Shown here: positions 56,139 to 64,000 of the stretch, one piece after another
How the letters are laid out: every line of letters starts with the position of its first letter
Position numbering within the stretch: position 1 is the stretch's first letter
Assembly: GCF_007829875.1 (NCBI RefSeq)
Contig: NZ_VIWV01000001.1
Span: 3,256,501-3,320,500, forward strand
Length of the DNA stretch: 64,000 nt
Origin: Streptomyces capillispiralis
GTDB lineage: Bacteria > Actinomycetota > Actinomycetes > Streptomycetales > Streptomycetaceae
Direction: 5' to 3'
Notes under the pieces: model-generated
Seen by the model: only the letters and a program-made list of their open reading frames with translations
Database searches by the model: none
Told to the model about the DNA's origin: nothing
Position numbers and translations under genes: made by a program

Positions 56139-57451
56139 CAGCGGAGGAACCCTTCGTAATTGCGCTGCTGGAGCTGGCTCTCGATCTGCTTCACCGTCTC
56201 AAGGCCCACACCCACGATGATCAGGATGCTGGTGCCGCCGAAGGGGAAGTTCTGGTTTGCCCCGAAACCAACCAACGCCATCGTCGGCACGAGAGCGATC
56301 AGACCCAAGTACAGCGAACCCGGCCAGGTGATCCGGTTGAGCACGTAGCTCAGGTACTCAGCGGTCGGTCGGCCAGCCCGGATGCCCGGGATGAAGCCAC
56401 CATACTTCTTCATGTTGTCGGCGACTTCCTCGGGGTTGAAGGAGATCGCCACGTAGAAGAACGCGAAGAAAACGATGAGCAAGAAGTACAGGCTGACGTA
56501 AATCGGGTGGTCGCCCTTGACCAGGTGCGCCTCGATCCAGGTCTTCCAGCCCGAGGTGCCGCTGGAGAACTGCGCGATCAGGGCCGGGATGTAGAGCAGC
56601 GACGAGGCGAAGATGACGGGGATCACACCCGCCTGGTTCACCTTGAGCGGGATGTACGTGGACGTACCGCCGTAGGACCGGCGGCCGATCATGCGCTTCG
56701 CGTACTGGACGGGGATCCGGCGCTGGGCCTGCTCGACGAAGACGACGAGGCCGACCATGACCAGACCCACGGCGATGACGGTGCCGAACTCGATCCAGCC
56801 GTCCGCGAGGCTGCCCTGCTCCTTGATGGCCCACAGGGCGGAGGGGAAGGTCGCGGCGATCGAGATGAACATCAGGATGGACATGCCGTTGCCGATGCCG
56901 CGGTCGGTGATGAGCTCACCGAGCCACATGACGACGGCCGTACCGGCGGTCATGGTGATGACCATGGTGATGGTCACGAAGATCGACTGGTCCGGAACGA
57001 TCTGGCTGGCGACCGGGCAGCCCTGGAACAGGGCGCCACTGCGGGCGGTGGCCACCAGGCCGGTGCCCTGAAGGATGGCCAGCGCGACCGTCAGGTAACG
57101 GGTGTACTGCGTGATCTTCGCCGTACCGGCCTGGCCCTCCTTCTTCAGGGCTTCCAGGCGCGGGATCACCACGGTCAGCAGCTGCAGAATGATGCTCGCC
57201 GTGATGTACGGCATGATGCCCAGCGCGAAGACCGTGATCTGGAGCAGCGCGCCGCCACTGAACATGTTCACCAGGCCGAACAGGCCCTGGTTCGCCTGGG
57301 CGGCGTCGATACAGGTCTGGACGTTCCGGTAGTCGACACCAGGAATCGGGATGTGCGTACCGACCCGGTACACCACGATGATGCCGAGCGTGAAGAGCAG
57401 CTTCTTGCGCAGGTCGGGCGTCTTGAACGCCCGGGCGAACGCGGTGAGCAC
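56138..57451 (-). CDS. secY: Protein translocase subunit SecY
   Basis: A 437-residue channel protein with ten membrane segments. VLTAFARAFKTPDLRKKLLFTLGIIVVYRVGTHIPIPGV is the standard start; MGIMPYITASIILQLLTVVIPRLEALKKEGQAG and FIPGIRAGRPTAEYLSYVLNRITWPGSLYL are family signatures. The GTG at 57451 has GGAGG 5-6 bases upstream. The gene starts a secY-adk-map unit; a terminator lies between it and rplO. Confidence 0.98.
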   Translation of the reverse strand: MLTAFARAFKTPDLRKKLLFTLGIIVVYRVGTHIPIPGVDYRNVQTCIDAAQANQGLFGLVNMFSGGALLQITVFALGIMPYITASIILQLLTVVIPRLEALKKEGQAGTAKITQYTRYLTVALAILQGTGLVATARSGALFQGCPVASQIVPDQSIFVTITMVITMTAGTAVVMWLGELITDRGIGNGMSILMFISIAATFPSALWAIKEQGSLADGWIEFGTVIAVGLVMVGLVVFVEQAQRRIPVQYAKRMIGRRSYGGTSTYIPLKVNQAGVIPVIFASSLLYIPALIAQFSSGTSGWKTWIEAHLVKGDHPIYVSLYFLLIVFFAFFYVAISFNPEEVADNMKKYGGFIPGIRAGRPTAEYLSYVLNRITWPGSLYLGLIALVPTMALVGFGANQNFPFGGTSILIIVGVGLETVKQIESQLQQRNYEGFLR

Positions 57452-57616
57452 GGTGCCTCCTGCGACCCCCCGCGCAACTGCGTCAAGGGTGACGGTCTTG
57501 AGATTCCGACTAAGGACGATTACGTAACGGTCAACTGCCGCCCTGAGTGCCCCGTATGAGGCGCCCGAGGTCAATGGGCAGCGCAGGCCACCTTACCGGC
57601 GACCATGCCGCCCTAG

Positions 57617-57670
57617 GAACGACCAACCGGGGATACCCCAAATGTGGAGTATCCCCGGTCGGGATCGTTC
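57617..57670 (-). terminator. Terminator after rplO
   Basis: An 11-bp perfect stem (57626-57636 with 57649-57659), extended by an outer pairing of GAACGA with TCGTTC. It lies 26 bp past the rplO stop and separates the spc ribosomal genes from secY, whose promoter should lie in 57452-57616. Confidence 0.75.
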
Positions 57671-57695
57671 TACGTCATTGAGACACCTGACGGGG

Positions 57696-58151
57696 TCAGA
57701 CGAGCTCGGTGACGGTACCGCCGGCGGCGGTGATCTTCTCCTTGGCGGAGCCGGAGACGGCGTCGACCGTCACCTGCAGCGCCACGGAGATCTCGCCCTG
57801 GCCCAGGACCTTGACGAGGCTGTTCTTGCGCACGGCACCCTTGGCGACCAGGTCCTCGACCGTGACCTCTCCACCCTCGGGGTAGAGGGAGGCGAGCTTG
57901 TCCAGGTTGACGACCTGGAACTCGGTCTTGAACGGGTTCTTGAAGCCCTTCAGCTTCGGGAGGCGCATGTGGAGCGGCATCTGGCCACCCTCGAAGCGCT
58001 CCGGAACCTGGTAACGGGCCTTGGTGCCCTTCGTACCACGACCGGCCGTCTTACCCTTCGACGCCTCACCACGACCGACACGGGTCTTGGCGGTCTTGGC
58101 GCCGGGGGCGGGACGGAGGTTGTGGATCTTGAGCGGGTTGTTCTCCGCCAT
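57696..58151 (-). CDS. rplO: 50S ribosomal protein L15
   Basis: A 151-residue L15: [40 protein letters not shown] at the start and [20 protein letters not shown] are diagnostic. The ATG at 58151 lies 2 bp after the rpmD stop. It ends the main spc transcript at the following terminator. Confidence 0.98.
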   Translation of the reverse strand: MAENNPLKIHNLRPAPGAKTAKTRVGRGEASKGKTAGRGTKGTKARYQVPERFEGGQMPLHMRLPKLKGFKNPFKTEFQVVNLDKLASLYPEGGEVTVEDLVAKGAVRKNSLVKVLGQGEISVALQVTVDAVSGSAKEKITAAGGTVTELV

Positions 58152-58153
58152 GA

Positions 58154-58336
58154 TCAGTCGACCTCCTCGACCGTCACGAGGTGGCGGACGGTGTGCACCA
58201 TGCCGCGGAACTCGGGACGATCCTCCTTGACGACCACGTCGTTGACCCTCTTCAGGCCAAGCGAACGCAGGGTGTCGCGGTGGTTCTGCTTGCTGCCGAT
58301 GTAGGACTTGACCTGCGTAATCTTGAGCTGCGCCAT
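58154..58336 (-). CDS. rpmD: 50S ribosomal protein L30
   Basis: A 60-residue L30: [54 protein letters not shown]. It starts at ATG 58336, two bases after rpsE, and ends two bases before rplO. Confidence 0.97.
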   Translation of the reverse strand: MAQLKITQVKSYIGSKQNHRDTLRSLGLKRVNDVVVKEDRPEFRGMVHTVRHLVTVEEVD

Positions 58337-58338
58337 GA

Positions 58339-58944
58339 TTACGCACCCGCCCCGGCACGTGCACGGAGCAGAGCCGCGGGGGCGACGTCCTCGAGCGGCA
58401 GACCACGGCGGGCCGCGATCTCCTCGGGACGCTGCAGGCCCTTCAGGGCCGCCACGGTCGCGTGCACGATGTTGATGGCGTTGTCGGAGCCGAGCGACTT
58501 CGACAGCACGTCGTGGATACCGGCGCACTCGAGCACGGCGCGCACCGGACCACCGGCGATCACACCGGTACCGGGCGACGCGGGCTTGAGCAGCACGACG
58601 CCGGCAGCCTTCTCACCCTGGATGGGGTGCGGGATGGTGCCCTGGATGCGGGGGACCTTGAAGAAGTGCTTCTTGGCCTCCTCAACACCCTTGGCGATGG
58701 CGGCCGGCACCTCCTTGGCCTTGCCGTATCCGACACCCACGGTGCCGTCACCGTCGCCCACCACGACCAGCGCGGTGAAGCTGAAGCGACGACCACCCTT
58801 CACAACCTTGGCGACGCGGTTGATCGCGACGACGCGCTCAACGTACGCGGTCTTCTCGGCGGCAGCTGCGCCGCCGTCACGGCCCTTCCGGTCCCGCCGC
58901 TCGCCGCCACCGGCACCGCCACCGCGGCGCTGGGGTCCAGCCAT
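58339..58944 (-). CDS. rpsE: 30S ribosomal protein S5
   Basis: A 201-residue S5. The core [50 protein letters not shown] is standard. The first 30 residues are a Gly/Arg/Asp-rich extension typical of actinobacteria. The late [32 protein letters not shown] is also conserved. ATG 58944 follows rplR by 41 bp. Confidence 0.98.
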   Translation of the reverse strand: MAGPQRRGGGAGGGERRDRKGRDGGAAAAEKTAYVERVVAINRVAKVVKGGRRFSFTALVVVGDGDGTVGVGYGKAKEVPAAIAKGVEEAKKHFFKVPRIQGTIPHPIQGEKAAGVVLLKPASPGTGVIAGGPVRAVLECAGIHDVLSKSLGSDNAINIVHATVAALKGLQRPEEIAARRGLPLEDVAPAALLRARAGAGA

Positions 58945-58985
58945 TGGAATTACCTCTCTCTGTTTCCGCTAGCTACGGAACCGGC

Positions 58986-59369
58986 TCAGAACTTCAGTCC
59001 GGCTTCGCGGGCGGCGTCCGCCAGAGCGGCGATGCGCCCGGCGTACTGGTTGCCACCACGGTCGAACACGACGGCCTCGACACCAGCGGCCTTGGCACGC
59101 TCGGCGACCAGGGCGCCGACCTGCTTGGCCTGTGCCGACTTGTCGCCCTCGCCACCGCGGACCGACGCGTCCAGGGTGGACGCAGACGCCAGGGTGTGGC
59201 CCTTCAGGTCGTCGATCACCTGCGCCACGATGTGGCGGTTGGAGCGGGTCACGACCAGACGGGGACGCTCCGCCGTACCGTTGATCCGCTTGCGGATCCG
59301 GATGTGACGGCGCTTGATCGCGGCGCGCTTGTAGGCGTCGCCCTTGAGGATCTTCTGCCCGTATGCCAT
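58986..59369 (-). CDS. rplR: 50S ribosomal protein L18
   Basis: A 127-residue L18: [45 protein letters not shown] and [26 protein letters not shown], the binding face for 5S rRNA. ATG 59369 lies 3 bp after the rplF stop. Confidence 0.98.
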   Translation of the reverse strand: MAYGQKILKGDAYKRAAIKRRHIRIRKRINGTAERPRLVVTRSNRHIVAQVIDDLKGHTLASASTLDASVRGGEGDKSAQAKQVGALVAERAKAAGVEAVVFDRGGNQYAGRIAALADAAREAGLKF

Positions 59370-59372
59370 GGC

Positions 59373-59912
59373 TTACTTACCCGCCTTTCCGACCTTGCGG
59401 CGGATGACTTCGCCCTCGTACTTGACGCCCTTGGCCTTGTACGGGTCGGGCTTGCGCAGCTTGCGGATGTTGGCCGCAACCTCGCCGACCTTCTGCTTGT
59501 CGATGCCCTCGACCGAGAAGCGGGTGGGGGCCTCGACCTTGAAGGTGATGCCCTCGGGCGCCTCGACCAGGATCGGGTGGCTGTAACCGAGGGAGAACTC
59601 CAGGTTCGAACCCTTGGCGACAACGCGGTAACCGACACCGCTGATCTCGAGCTTCTTCACGTAACCCTGGGTCACGCCGGTGATCATGTTCGCCACCAGC
59701 GTGCGGGACAGGCCGTGCAGGGCCTTGTTCTGACGCTCGTCGTTGGGGCGGGTGACGTTCAGCACGCCGTCCTCACCCTTGGCGATCTCGATCGGCGCCA
59801 CGACGGTGTGGGTCAGCGTGCCCTTGGGGCCCTTGACCGAAACCGTACGGCCGTCGATGGTGACGTCCACGCCGGCGGGAACCGCGATGGGGAGCTTGCC
59901 GATGCGCGACAT
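59373..59912 (-). CDS. rplF: 50S ribosomal protein L6
   Basis: A 179-residue L6: [35 protein letters not shown] and the end [31 protein letters not shown]. The ATG at 59912 is 24 bp after the rpsH stop. Confidence 0.98.
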   Translation of the reverse strand: MSRIGKLPIAVPAGVDVTIDGRTVSVKGPKGTLTHTVVAPIEIAKGEDGVLNVTRPNDERQNKALHGLSRTLVANMITGVTQGYVKKLEISGVGYRVVAKGSNLEFSLGYSHPILVEAPEGITFKVEAPTRFSVEGIDKQKVGEVAANIRKLRKPDPYKAKGVKYEGEVIRRKVGKAGK

Positions 59913-59936
59913 AGCTGTTTCCTCCGTTCCCTTCCG

Positions 59937-60335
59937 CTACCAGACGTAGGCGAGGACTTCCCCACCCACGCCCTTCTTGCCGGCCTGCTTGTCGGTGAGG
60001 AGCCCGTGCGACGTGGAGATGATCGCCACGCCCAGGCCGCCGAGCACCTTCGGCAGGTTGGTGGACTTCGCGTAAACCCGGAGACCGGGCTTGGAGATCC
60101 GCTTGATGCCCGCGATGGAGCGCTCACGGTTGGGGCCGAACTTCAGCTCCAGGACGAGGTTCTTGCCGACCTCGGCGTCCTCGACCTTCCAGCCCGTGAT
60201 GAAGCCCTCCTGCTGGAGGATCTCCGCGATGTGAGACTTGATCTTGGACGCCGGCATCGTCACGGAGTCGTGGTACGCCGAGTTCGCGTTCCGCAGACGC
60301 GTAAGCATGTCTGCGATCGGATCAGTCATGGTCAT
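59937..60335 (-). CDS. rpsH: 30S ribosomal protein S8
   Basis: A 132-residue S8 starting [25 protein letters not shown] at ATG 60335; the second ATG two codons on is an alternative. The late [33 protein letters not shown] is diagnostic. A 210-bp gap to rpsN precedes it, longer than others in the cluster, so a promoter or regulatory leader may lie there. Confidence 0.98.
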   Translation of the reverse strand: MTMTDPIADMLTRLRNANSAYHDSVTMPASKIKSHIAEILQQEGFITGWKVEDAEVGKNLVLELKFGPNRERSIAGIKRISKPGLRVYAKSTNLPKVLGGLGVAIISTSHGLLTDKQAGKKGVGGEVLAYVW

Positions 60336-60545
60336 GAATTGGCCTTCGGCCTCTCTCGCCGGGGTTTCCTGGTGCGCCATCCCTCTCCCCGATCCGAGAC
60401 GGGACGGGTGCGGCGCGGTGGACCTACGGCGTAGTAAGTCGTACGGGCGGCAGACGCCCAACCCCGCAAGCCTACGGCATGCGGAGGTGGGCCCCTGCCG
60501 GACCCAGATGCTTACCGAGAGCCTGGTTGAACCGGAATTACCGGA

Positions 60546-60731
60546 TTACCAGGAGCTCTTGGTCACGCCCGGCAGCTCGCCACGGTGAGCCATCTCACGA
60601 AGGCACACGCGGCACAGGCCGAACTTGCGGTACACGGAGTGCGGGCGGCCGCAGCGCTGGCAGCGGGTGTAGCCACGCACACCGAACTTGGGCTTGCGAG
60701 CAGCCTTCGCGATGAGAGCCTTCTTCGCCAT
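60546..60731 (-). CDS. rpsZ: 30S ribosomal protein S14, zinc-binding type Z
   Basis: A 61-residue S14 with two C-x2-C pairs ([21 protein letters not shown]), the zinc-binding short form. [23 protein letters not shown] is the standard start. Streptomyces also carry a zinc-free S14 elsewhere for zinc starvation. ATG 60731 lies 5 bp after rplE. Confidence 0.97.
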   Translation of the reverse strand: MAKKALIAKAARKPKFGVRGYTRCQRCGRPHSVYRKFGLCRVCLREMAHRGELPGVTKSSW

Positions 60732-60736
60732 CTCGC

Positions 60737-61294
60737 TCACGCCTCCTTGAACGGGAAGCCGAGGTGACGGAGAAGGGCGCGGCCCTCTTCGTCGTTGGTC
60801 GCCGTGGTGACCACGGTGATGTCCATACCCCGGACACGGTCGATCTTGTCCTGGTCGATCTCGTGGAACATGACCTGCTCCGTGAGACCGAAGGTGTAGT
60901 TGCCACGGCCGTCGAACTGCTTGGGGGACAGGCCGCGGAAGTCGCGGATGCGCGGGAGCGCCAGCGACAGGGTGCGGTCCAGGAACTCCCACATGCGGTC
61001 GCCACGGAGCGTGACGTGGGCACCGATCGGCTGTCCCTCACGCAGCTTGAACTGCGCGATGGACTTGCGGGCCTTGGTGACGGCCGGCTTCTGACCGGTG
61101 ATCGTGGTGAGGTCGCGGATGGCGCCCTCGATCAGCTTGGAGTCGCGGGCGGCGTCGCCCACACCCATGTTGACCACGATCTTGACGAGGCCGGGAACCT
61201 GCATGACGTTCTCGTAGGAGAACTGCTCACGCAGCTTGCCCGCGATCTCCTCGCGGTACTTCGTCTTCAGACGCGGAGTGGTGGTGGTCGTCAT
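60737..61294 (-). CDS. rplE: 50S ribosomal protein L5
   Basis: A 185-residue L5: [50 protein letters not shown] and [35 protein letters not shown]. It binds 5S rRNA. Its ATG overlaps the rplX stop by one base (TGATG). Confidence 0.98.
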   Translation of the reverse strand: MTTTTTPRLKTKYREEIAGKLREQFSYENVMQVPGLVKIVVNMGVGDAARDSKLIEGAIRDLTTITGQKPAVTKARKSIAQFKLREGQPIGAHVTLRGDRMWEFLDRTLSLALPRIRDFRGLSPKQFDGRGNYTFGLTEQVMFHEIDQDKIDRVRGMDITVVTTATNDEEGRALLRHLGFPFKEA

Positions 61295-61617
61295 CAGATG
61301 TCCTCACCCGTCCGCTTGGCAACGCGGATCTTGTTGCCCTCGTCGTCGAAGCGGTAACCGACGCGCGTGACGACCTTGTTGCCGTCCTTCTCCACGACCA
61401 GCTGGACGTTGGAGACGTGGATCGGGGCCTCGGTGGTCACGATGCCGCCGGCCTGCGAACCGCGAGCGGTCGGACCGGCCTTGGTGTGCTTCTTGACCCG
61501 GTTGACACCCTCGACCAGGACACGGTCCTCGCGGGGGAAGGCCGCGATGACCTTGCCCTGCTTGCCCTTGTCCTTACCGGTGATGACCTGGACCAGGTCG
61601 CCCTTCTTGATCTTCAT
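61294..61617 (-). CDS. rplX: 50S ribosomal protein L24
   Basis: A 107-residue L24: [39 protein letters not shown] and the KOW region. ATG 61617 is preferred over a GTG two codons upstream because GGAGGTG then lies 9 bases away; the GTG would be only 3 bases from it. Confidence 0.97.
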   Translation of the reverse strand: MKIKKGDLVQVITGKDKGKQGKVIAAFPREDRVLVEGVNRVKKHTKAGPTARGSQAGGIVTTEAPIHVSNVQLVVEKDGNKVVTRVGYRFDDEGNKIRVAKRTGEDI

Positions 61618-61619
61618 GC

Positions 61620-61988
61620 TCACAGCACCTCCGGCGCGAGGGAGATGATCTTCATGAACTTCTTCTCGCGCAGCTCACGGCCCACGGGGCCGAAGATACG
61701 GGTGCCACGAGGGTCGCCGTCGTTCTTCAGAATGACGGCGGCGTTCTCGTCGAAGCGGATGTACGAGCCGTCCGGACGGCGGCGCTCCTTGACGGTGCGA
61801 ACGATGACCGCCTTGACGACGTCACCCTTCTTCACGTTGCCACCGGGGATCGCGTCCTTGACGGTGGCGACGATGACGTCACCGATGCCCGCGTAGCGGC
61901 GACCGGAGCCACCGAGCACACGGATGCAAAGGATTTCCTTCGCACCAGTGTTGTCGGCGACGCGCAGTCGCGACTCCTGCTGGATCAC
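61620..61988 (-). CDS. rplN: 50S ribosomal protein L14
   Basis: A 122-residue L14 starting [40 protein letters not shown] at GTG 61988. The end [10 protein letters not shown] is complete. A 137-bp gap with two hairpins separates it from rpsQ, an unusual spacing within the S10-spc run that marks the start of the spc-type group. Confidence 0.98.
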   Translation of the reverse strand: MIQQESRLRVADNTGAKEILCIRVLGGSGRRYAGIGDVIVATVKDAIPGGNVKKGDVVKAVIVRTVKERRRPDGSYIRFDENAAVILKNDGDPRGTRIFGPVGRELREKKFMKIISLAPEVL

Positions 61989-62018
61989 GTCTATCTCCTG
62001 TTTGTCTGCCGGTTCCCC

Positions 62019-62092
62019 GGGGGCCGCTCATGCGCTTGAGCGAACGGCCCCCGGAGCCTGGCGGAACTGCCCTGCGAGGAATGCCTCGCAGG
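62019..62092 (-). terminator. Two hairpins between rpsQ and rplN
   Basis: GGGGGCCG (62019-62026) pairs with CGGCCCCC (62045-62052), and CCTGCGAGG (62071-62079) pairs with CCTCGCAGG (62084-62092) around AATG; both stems are perfect. No U-run follows, so partial termination, attenuation or processing is more likely than full termination. Confidence 0.5.
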
Positions 62093-62125
62093 AACGTACT
62101 TGCGGAATTCCCTTGCGGGAACTGC

Positions 62126-62413
62126 CTACTTGGCCTTCTCGAGGATCTCGACGACGCGCCAGTGCTTCGTGGCGGACAGCGGCCGGGTCTCCATCAGGAG
62201 GACGCGGTCGCCGATGCCGGCGGCGTTCTGCTCGTCGTGGGCCTTGAGCTTGCTCGTGCTGCGGATGACCTTGCCGTACAGCGCGTGCTTCTTGCGGTCC
62301 TCGACGGCGACGACGACGGTCTTGTCCATCTTGTCGCTGACGACGATGCCCTCACGGGTCTTGCGGTCGCCCCGAGCCTCAGTGTTCGTCTCAGTCACGT
62401 TGTTCTCGCTCAT
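62126..62413 (-). CDS. rpsQ: 30S ribosomal protein S17
   Basis: A 95-residue S17: [47 protein letters not shown] and [28 protein letters not shown]. Residues 1-15 are an acidic actinobacterial extension. ATG 62413 overlaps the rpmC stop by one base. Confidence 0.98.
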   Translation of the reverse strand: MSENNVTETNTEARGDRKTREGIVVSDKMDKTVVVAVEDRKKHALYGKVIRSTSKLKAHDEQNAAGIGDRVLLMETRPLSATKHWRVVEILEKAK

Positions 62414-62637
62414 CAGGCGCTCTCCACCGTCTCGATGCCCAGCTCGCGCTCACGCATCAGGGTGTAGATCCGCGCGATGTCCTTGCGGACGGCCTTGAGC
62501 CGACCGTGGTTCTCGAGCTGGCCCGTCGCCGCCTGGAAGCGGAGGTTGAACAGCTCTTCCTTGGCCTCGCGAAGCTTCGCAAGAAGCTCCTCGTCACCCA
62601 GTTCGCGCAGCTCGGACGCCTTGGTACCGGCCGACAT
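62413..62637 (-). CDS. rpmC: 50S ribosomal protein L29
   Basis: A 74-residue L29: [62 protein letters not shown] 62637 overlaps the rplP stop (TGATG). L29 sits at the exit tunnel and contacts trigger factor and SRP. Confidence 0.98.
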   Translation of the reverse strand: MSAGTKASELRELGDEELLAKLREAKEELFNLRFQAATGQLENHGRLKAVRKDIARIYTLMRERELGIETVESA

Positions 62638-63056
62638 CACGCTTCACCTGCCTCGCGCTTGACGATCCGGCACTTCATCGGCAGCTTGTGGGCCGCACGG
62701 GTCAGCGCCTCACGGGCGATCTTCTCGTTGGGGTACGACAGCTCGAACATGACGCGTCCGGGCTTGACGTTGGCGATCCACCACTCCGGAGAACCCTTAC
62801 CGGAACCCATGCGGGTCTCGGCGGGCTTCTTGGTGAGCGGACGGTCCGGGTAGATGTTGATCCAGACCTTGCCGCCACGCTTGATGTGGCGGGTCATCGC
62901 GATACGAGCCGCCTCGATCTGGCGGTTCGTGACGTAGGCCGGGGTCAGCGCCTGGATGCCGTACTCGCCGAACGCAACCTGCGTGCCACCCTTGGACATG
63001 CCGTTGCGCTTGGGGTGGTGCTGCTTGCGGTGCTTGACCCTACGGGGGATCAGCAT
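62637..63056 (-). CDS. rplP: 50S ribosomal protein L16
   Basis: A 139-residue L16: [37 protein letters not shown] and the end [22 protein letters not shown] 63056 lies 5 bp after the rpsC stop. Confidence 0.99.
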   Translation of the reverse strand: MLIPRRVKHRKQHHPKRNGMSKGGTQVAFGEYGIQALTPAYVTNRQIEAARIAMTRHIKRGGKVWINIYPDRPLTKKPAETRMGSGKGSPEWWIANVKPGRVMFELSYPNEKIAREALTRAAHKLPMKCRIVKREAGEA

Positions 63057-63061
63057 GTCGG

Positions 63062-63889
63062 TCAGGCCTCCGTTCCGGTGCTCTCAGCCGGAGCGGCAGC
63101 CGGAGCGTCGGCCTTGGGGGCCTCGGCAGCGGGAGCCTGCTGCGGCTTGCGGCCGCGGCCGCCACGCTCGCCACCGCGGCCACCACGGGCCGGACGGTCG
63201 GCGCCACCACGGGCCGGGCGGTTGCCGGCACGGGCGGCTGCGTTCTCGGCGCGGACCTCGGCGATGTTCTTGACGTCGCCCTTGTAGATCCAGACCTTCA
63301 CACCGATGCGGCCGAAGGTCGTCTTGGCCTCGAAGAAGCCGTAGTCCACGTTCGCGCGGAGCGTGTGCAGGGGCACACGGCCCTCGCGGTAGAACTCCGA
63401 GCGGGACATCTCGGCGCCACCGAGGCGGCCACCGCACTGGATCTTGATGCCCTTGGCGCCGGCCTTCATGGCGGACTGCATGCTCTTGCGCATGGCCCGA
63501 CGGAAGGAGACGCGGGAGGAGAGCTGCTCGGCGACGGCCTGGGCGACCAGCTGAGCGTCGGTCTCGGGGTTCTTGACCTCGAGGATGTTCAGCTGGACCT
63601 GCTTGCCGGTGAGCTTCTCGAGGTCACCGCGGATGCGGTCGGCCTCGGCGCCGCGGCGGCCGATGACGATGCCCGGACGAGCGGTGTGGATGTCCACACG
63701 CACACGGTCACGGGTGCGCTCGATCTCGACCTTGGAGATGCCGGCGCGCTCCATGCCGGACGTCATCATCCGACGGATGGCGACGTCTTCCTTGACGTAG
63801 TCCTTGTACAGCTTGTCGGCGTACCAACGCGACTTGAAGTCGGTCGTGACACCGAGCCGGAACCCGTGCGGGTTTACCTTCTGGCCCAT
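63062..63889 (-). CDS. rpsC: 30S ribosomal protein S3
   Basis: A 275-residue S3: [32 protein letters not shown], the KH domain [29 protein letters not shown], and the C-terminal half to [10 protein letters not shown]. The last 60 residues are an Arg/Gly then Ala/Pro/Glu-rich tail, longer than in E. coli but usual in Streptomyces. ATG 63889 overlaps the rplV stop by one base (TAATG). Confidence 0.99.
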   Translation of the reverse strand: MGQKVNPHGFRLGVTTDFKSRWYADKLYKDYVKEDVAIRRMMTSGMERAGISKVEIERTRDRVRVDIHTARPGIVIGRRGAEADRIRGDLEKLTGKQVQLNILEVKNPETDAQLVAQAVAEQLSSRVSFRRAMRKSMQSAMKAGAKGIKIQCGGRLGGAEMSRSEFYREGRVPLHTLRANVDYGFFEAKTTFGRIGVKVWIYKGDVKNIAEVRAENAAARAGNRPARGGADRPARGGRGGERGGRGRKPQQAPAAEAPKADAPAAAPAESTGTEA

Positions 63890-64000
63890 TACCGGGTTCC
63901 TTCCTTGCTGCTGACGACCACGGTGATGTGGCTGGTCCGCTTGCGGATCCGGTAGGCGCGGCCCTGGGCACGCGGCCGGAACCGCTTCAGGGTCGGGCCC
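63889..64000 (-). CDS. rplV: 50S ribosomal protein L22, C-terminal part (5' end outside window)
   Basis: The frame read from the window edge gives [20 protein letters not shown] then [15 protein letters not shown] and TAA at 63891-63889. [19 protein letters not shown] is the hallmark of the L22 C-terminus that lines the exit tunnel. About 37 residues are visible; the start lies beyond the window. Confidence 0.97.
   Translation of the reverse strand, partial: GPTLKRFRPRAQGRAYRIRKRTSHITVVVSSKEGTR

Overview
The window is chromosomal DNA of a Streptomyces-type actinomycete. Very high GC, frequent GTG and occasional TTG starts, ATGA/GTGA stop-start overlaps, apparently leaderless genes, a histidine-tailed GroEL and the gene families present all point this way. 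The order groES-groEL ... alr ... acpS ... glmS ... coaA ... glmM-rpsI-rplM ... truA-rplQ-rpoA ... secY ... rpsC matches the conserved Streptomyces core near the ribosomal protein operons. No tRNA, rRNA, CRISPR array or intact transposase gene was seen.

Layout. Positions 1-550 hold the 3' end of a WD40-type protein gene. 577-4070 carries a glycine-tailed unknown gene and the groES-groEL1 operon with two CIRCE operators. 4143-7285 has two coupled polysaccharide deacetylase lipoproteins and a SAM methyltransferase. 7286-12301 has an ECF42-type sigma factor with its YCII (DGPF) partner and a matching promoter, an LCP-family cell wall protein, a LacI-family regulator with candidate operators, and a small membrane protein. 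12324-20837 is a housekeeping block: tsaD, rimI, tsaB, tsaE (t6A-tRNA modification and N-terminal acetylation), an alpha/beta hydrolase, alr and the NAD(P)HX repair enzyme. 20987-23678 has a secreted beta-helix protein, a SigB/SigF-type sigma factor, a small membrane ORF and acpS.

23679-25863 looks like an accessory insert between acpS and glmS. It holds a 33-bp inverted repeat pair and a WhiJ-type trio (HATPase, XRE-DUF5753, DUF397). The DUF397 gene runs 40 bp into the 3' end of glmS. 25824-30779 holds glmS, a lipoprotein, coaA and a DUF389 membrane protein.

31234-36921 is the most striking accessory locus: a 1652-residue secreted polymorphic toxin (ricin-type lectin, about 630 residues of alanine-rich helix, Hint domain, RNase A-like C-terminus) followed 3 bp later by a candidate immunity gene. 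glmM, rpsI, rplM, a GT87-type glycosyltransferase and a membrane-anchored protein follow.

42119-50024 is a poly-gamma-glutamate-like locus: pgsC, pgsB and capA homologues, a kinase-less double-sensor HAMP protein, an NlpC/P60 protein and a divergent lipoprotein. From 50052 to the end lie truA and the alpha/spc/S10 ribosomal genes with rpoA, infA, map, adk and secY, all on the minus strand, ending inside rplV.
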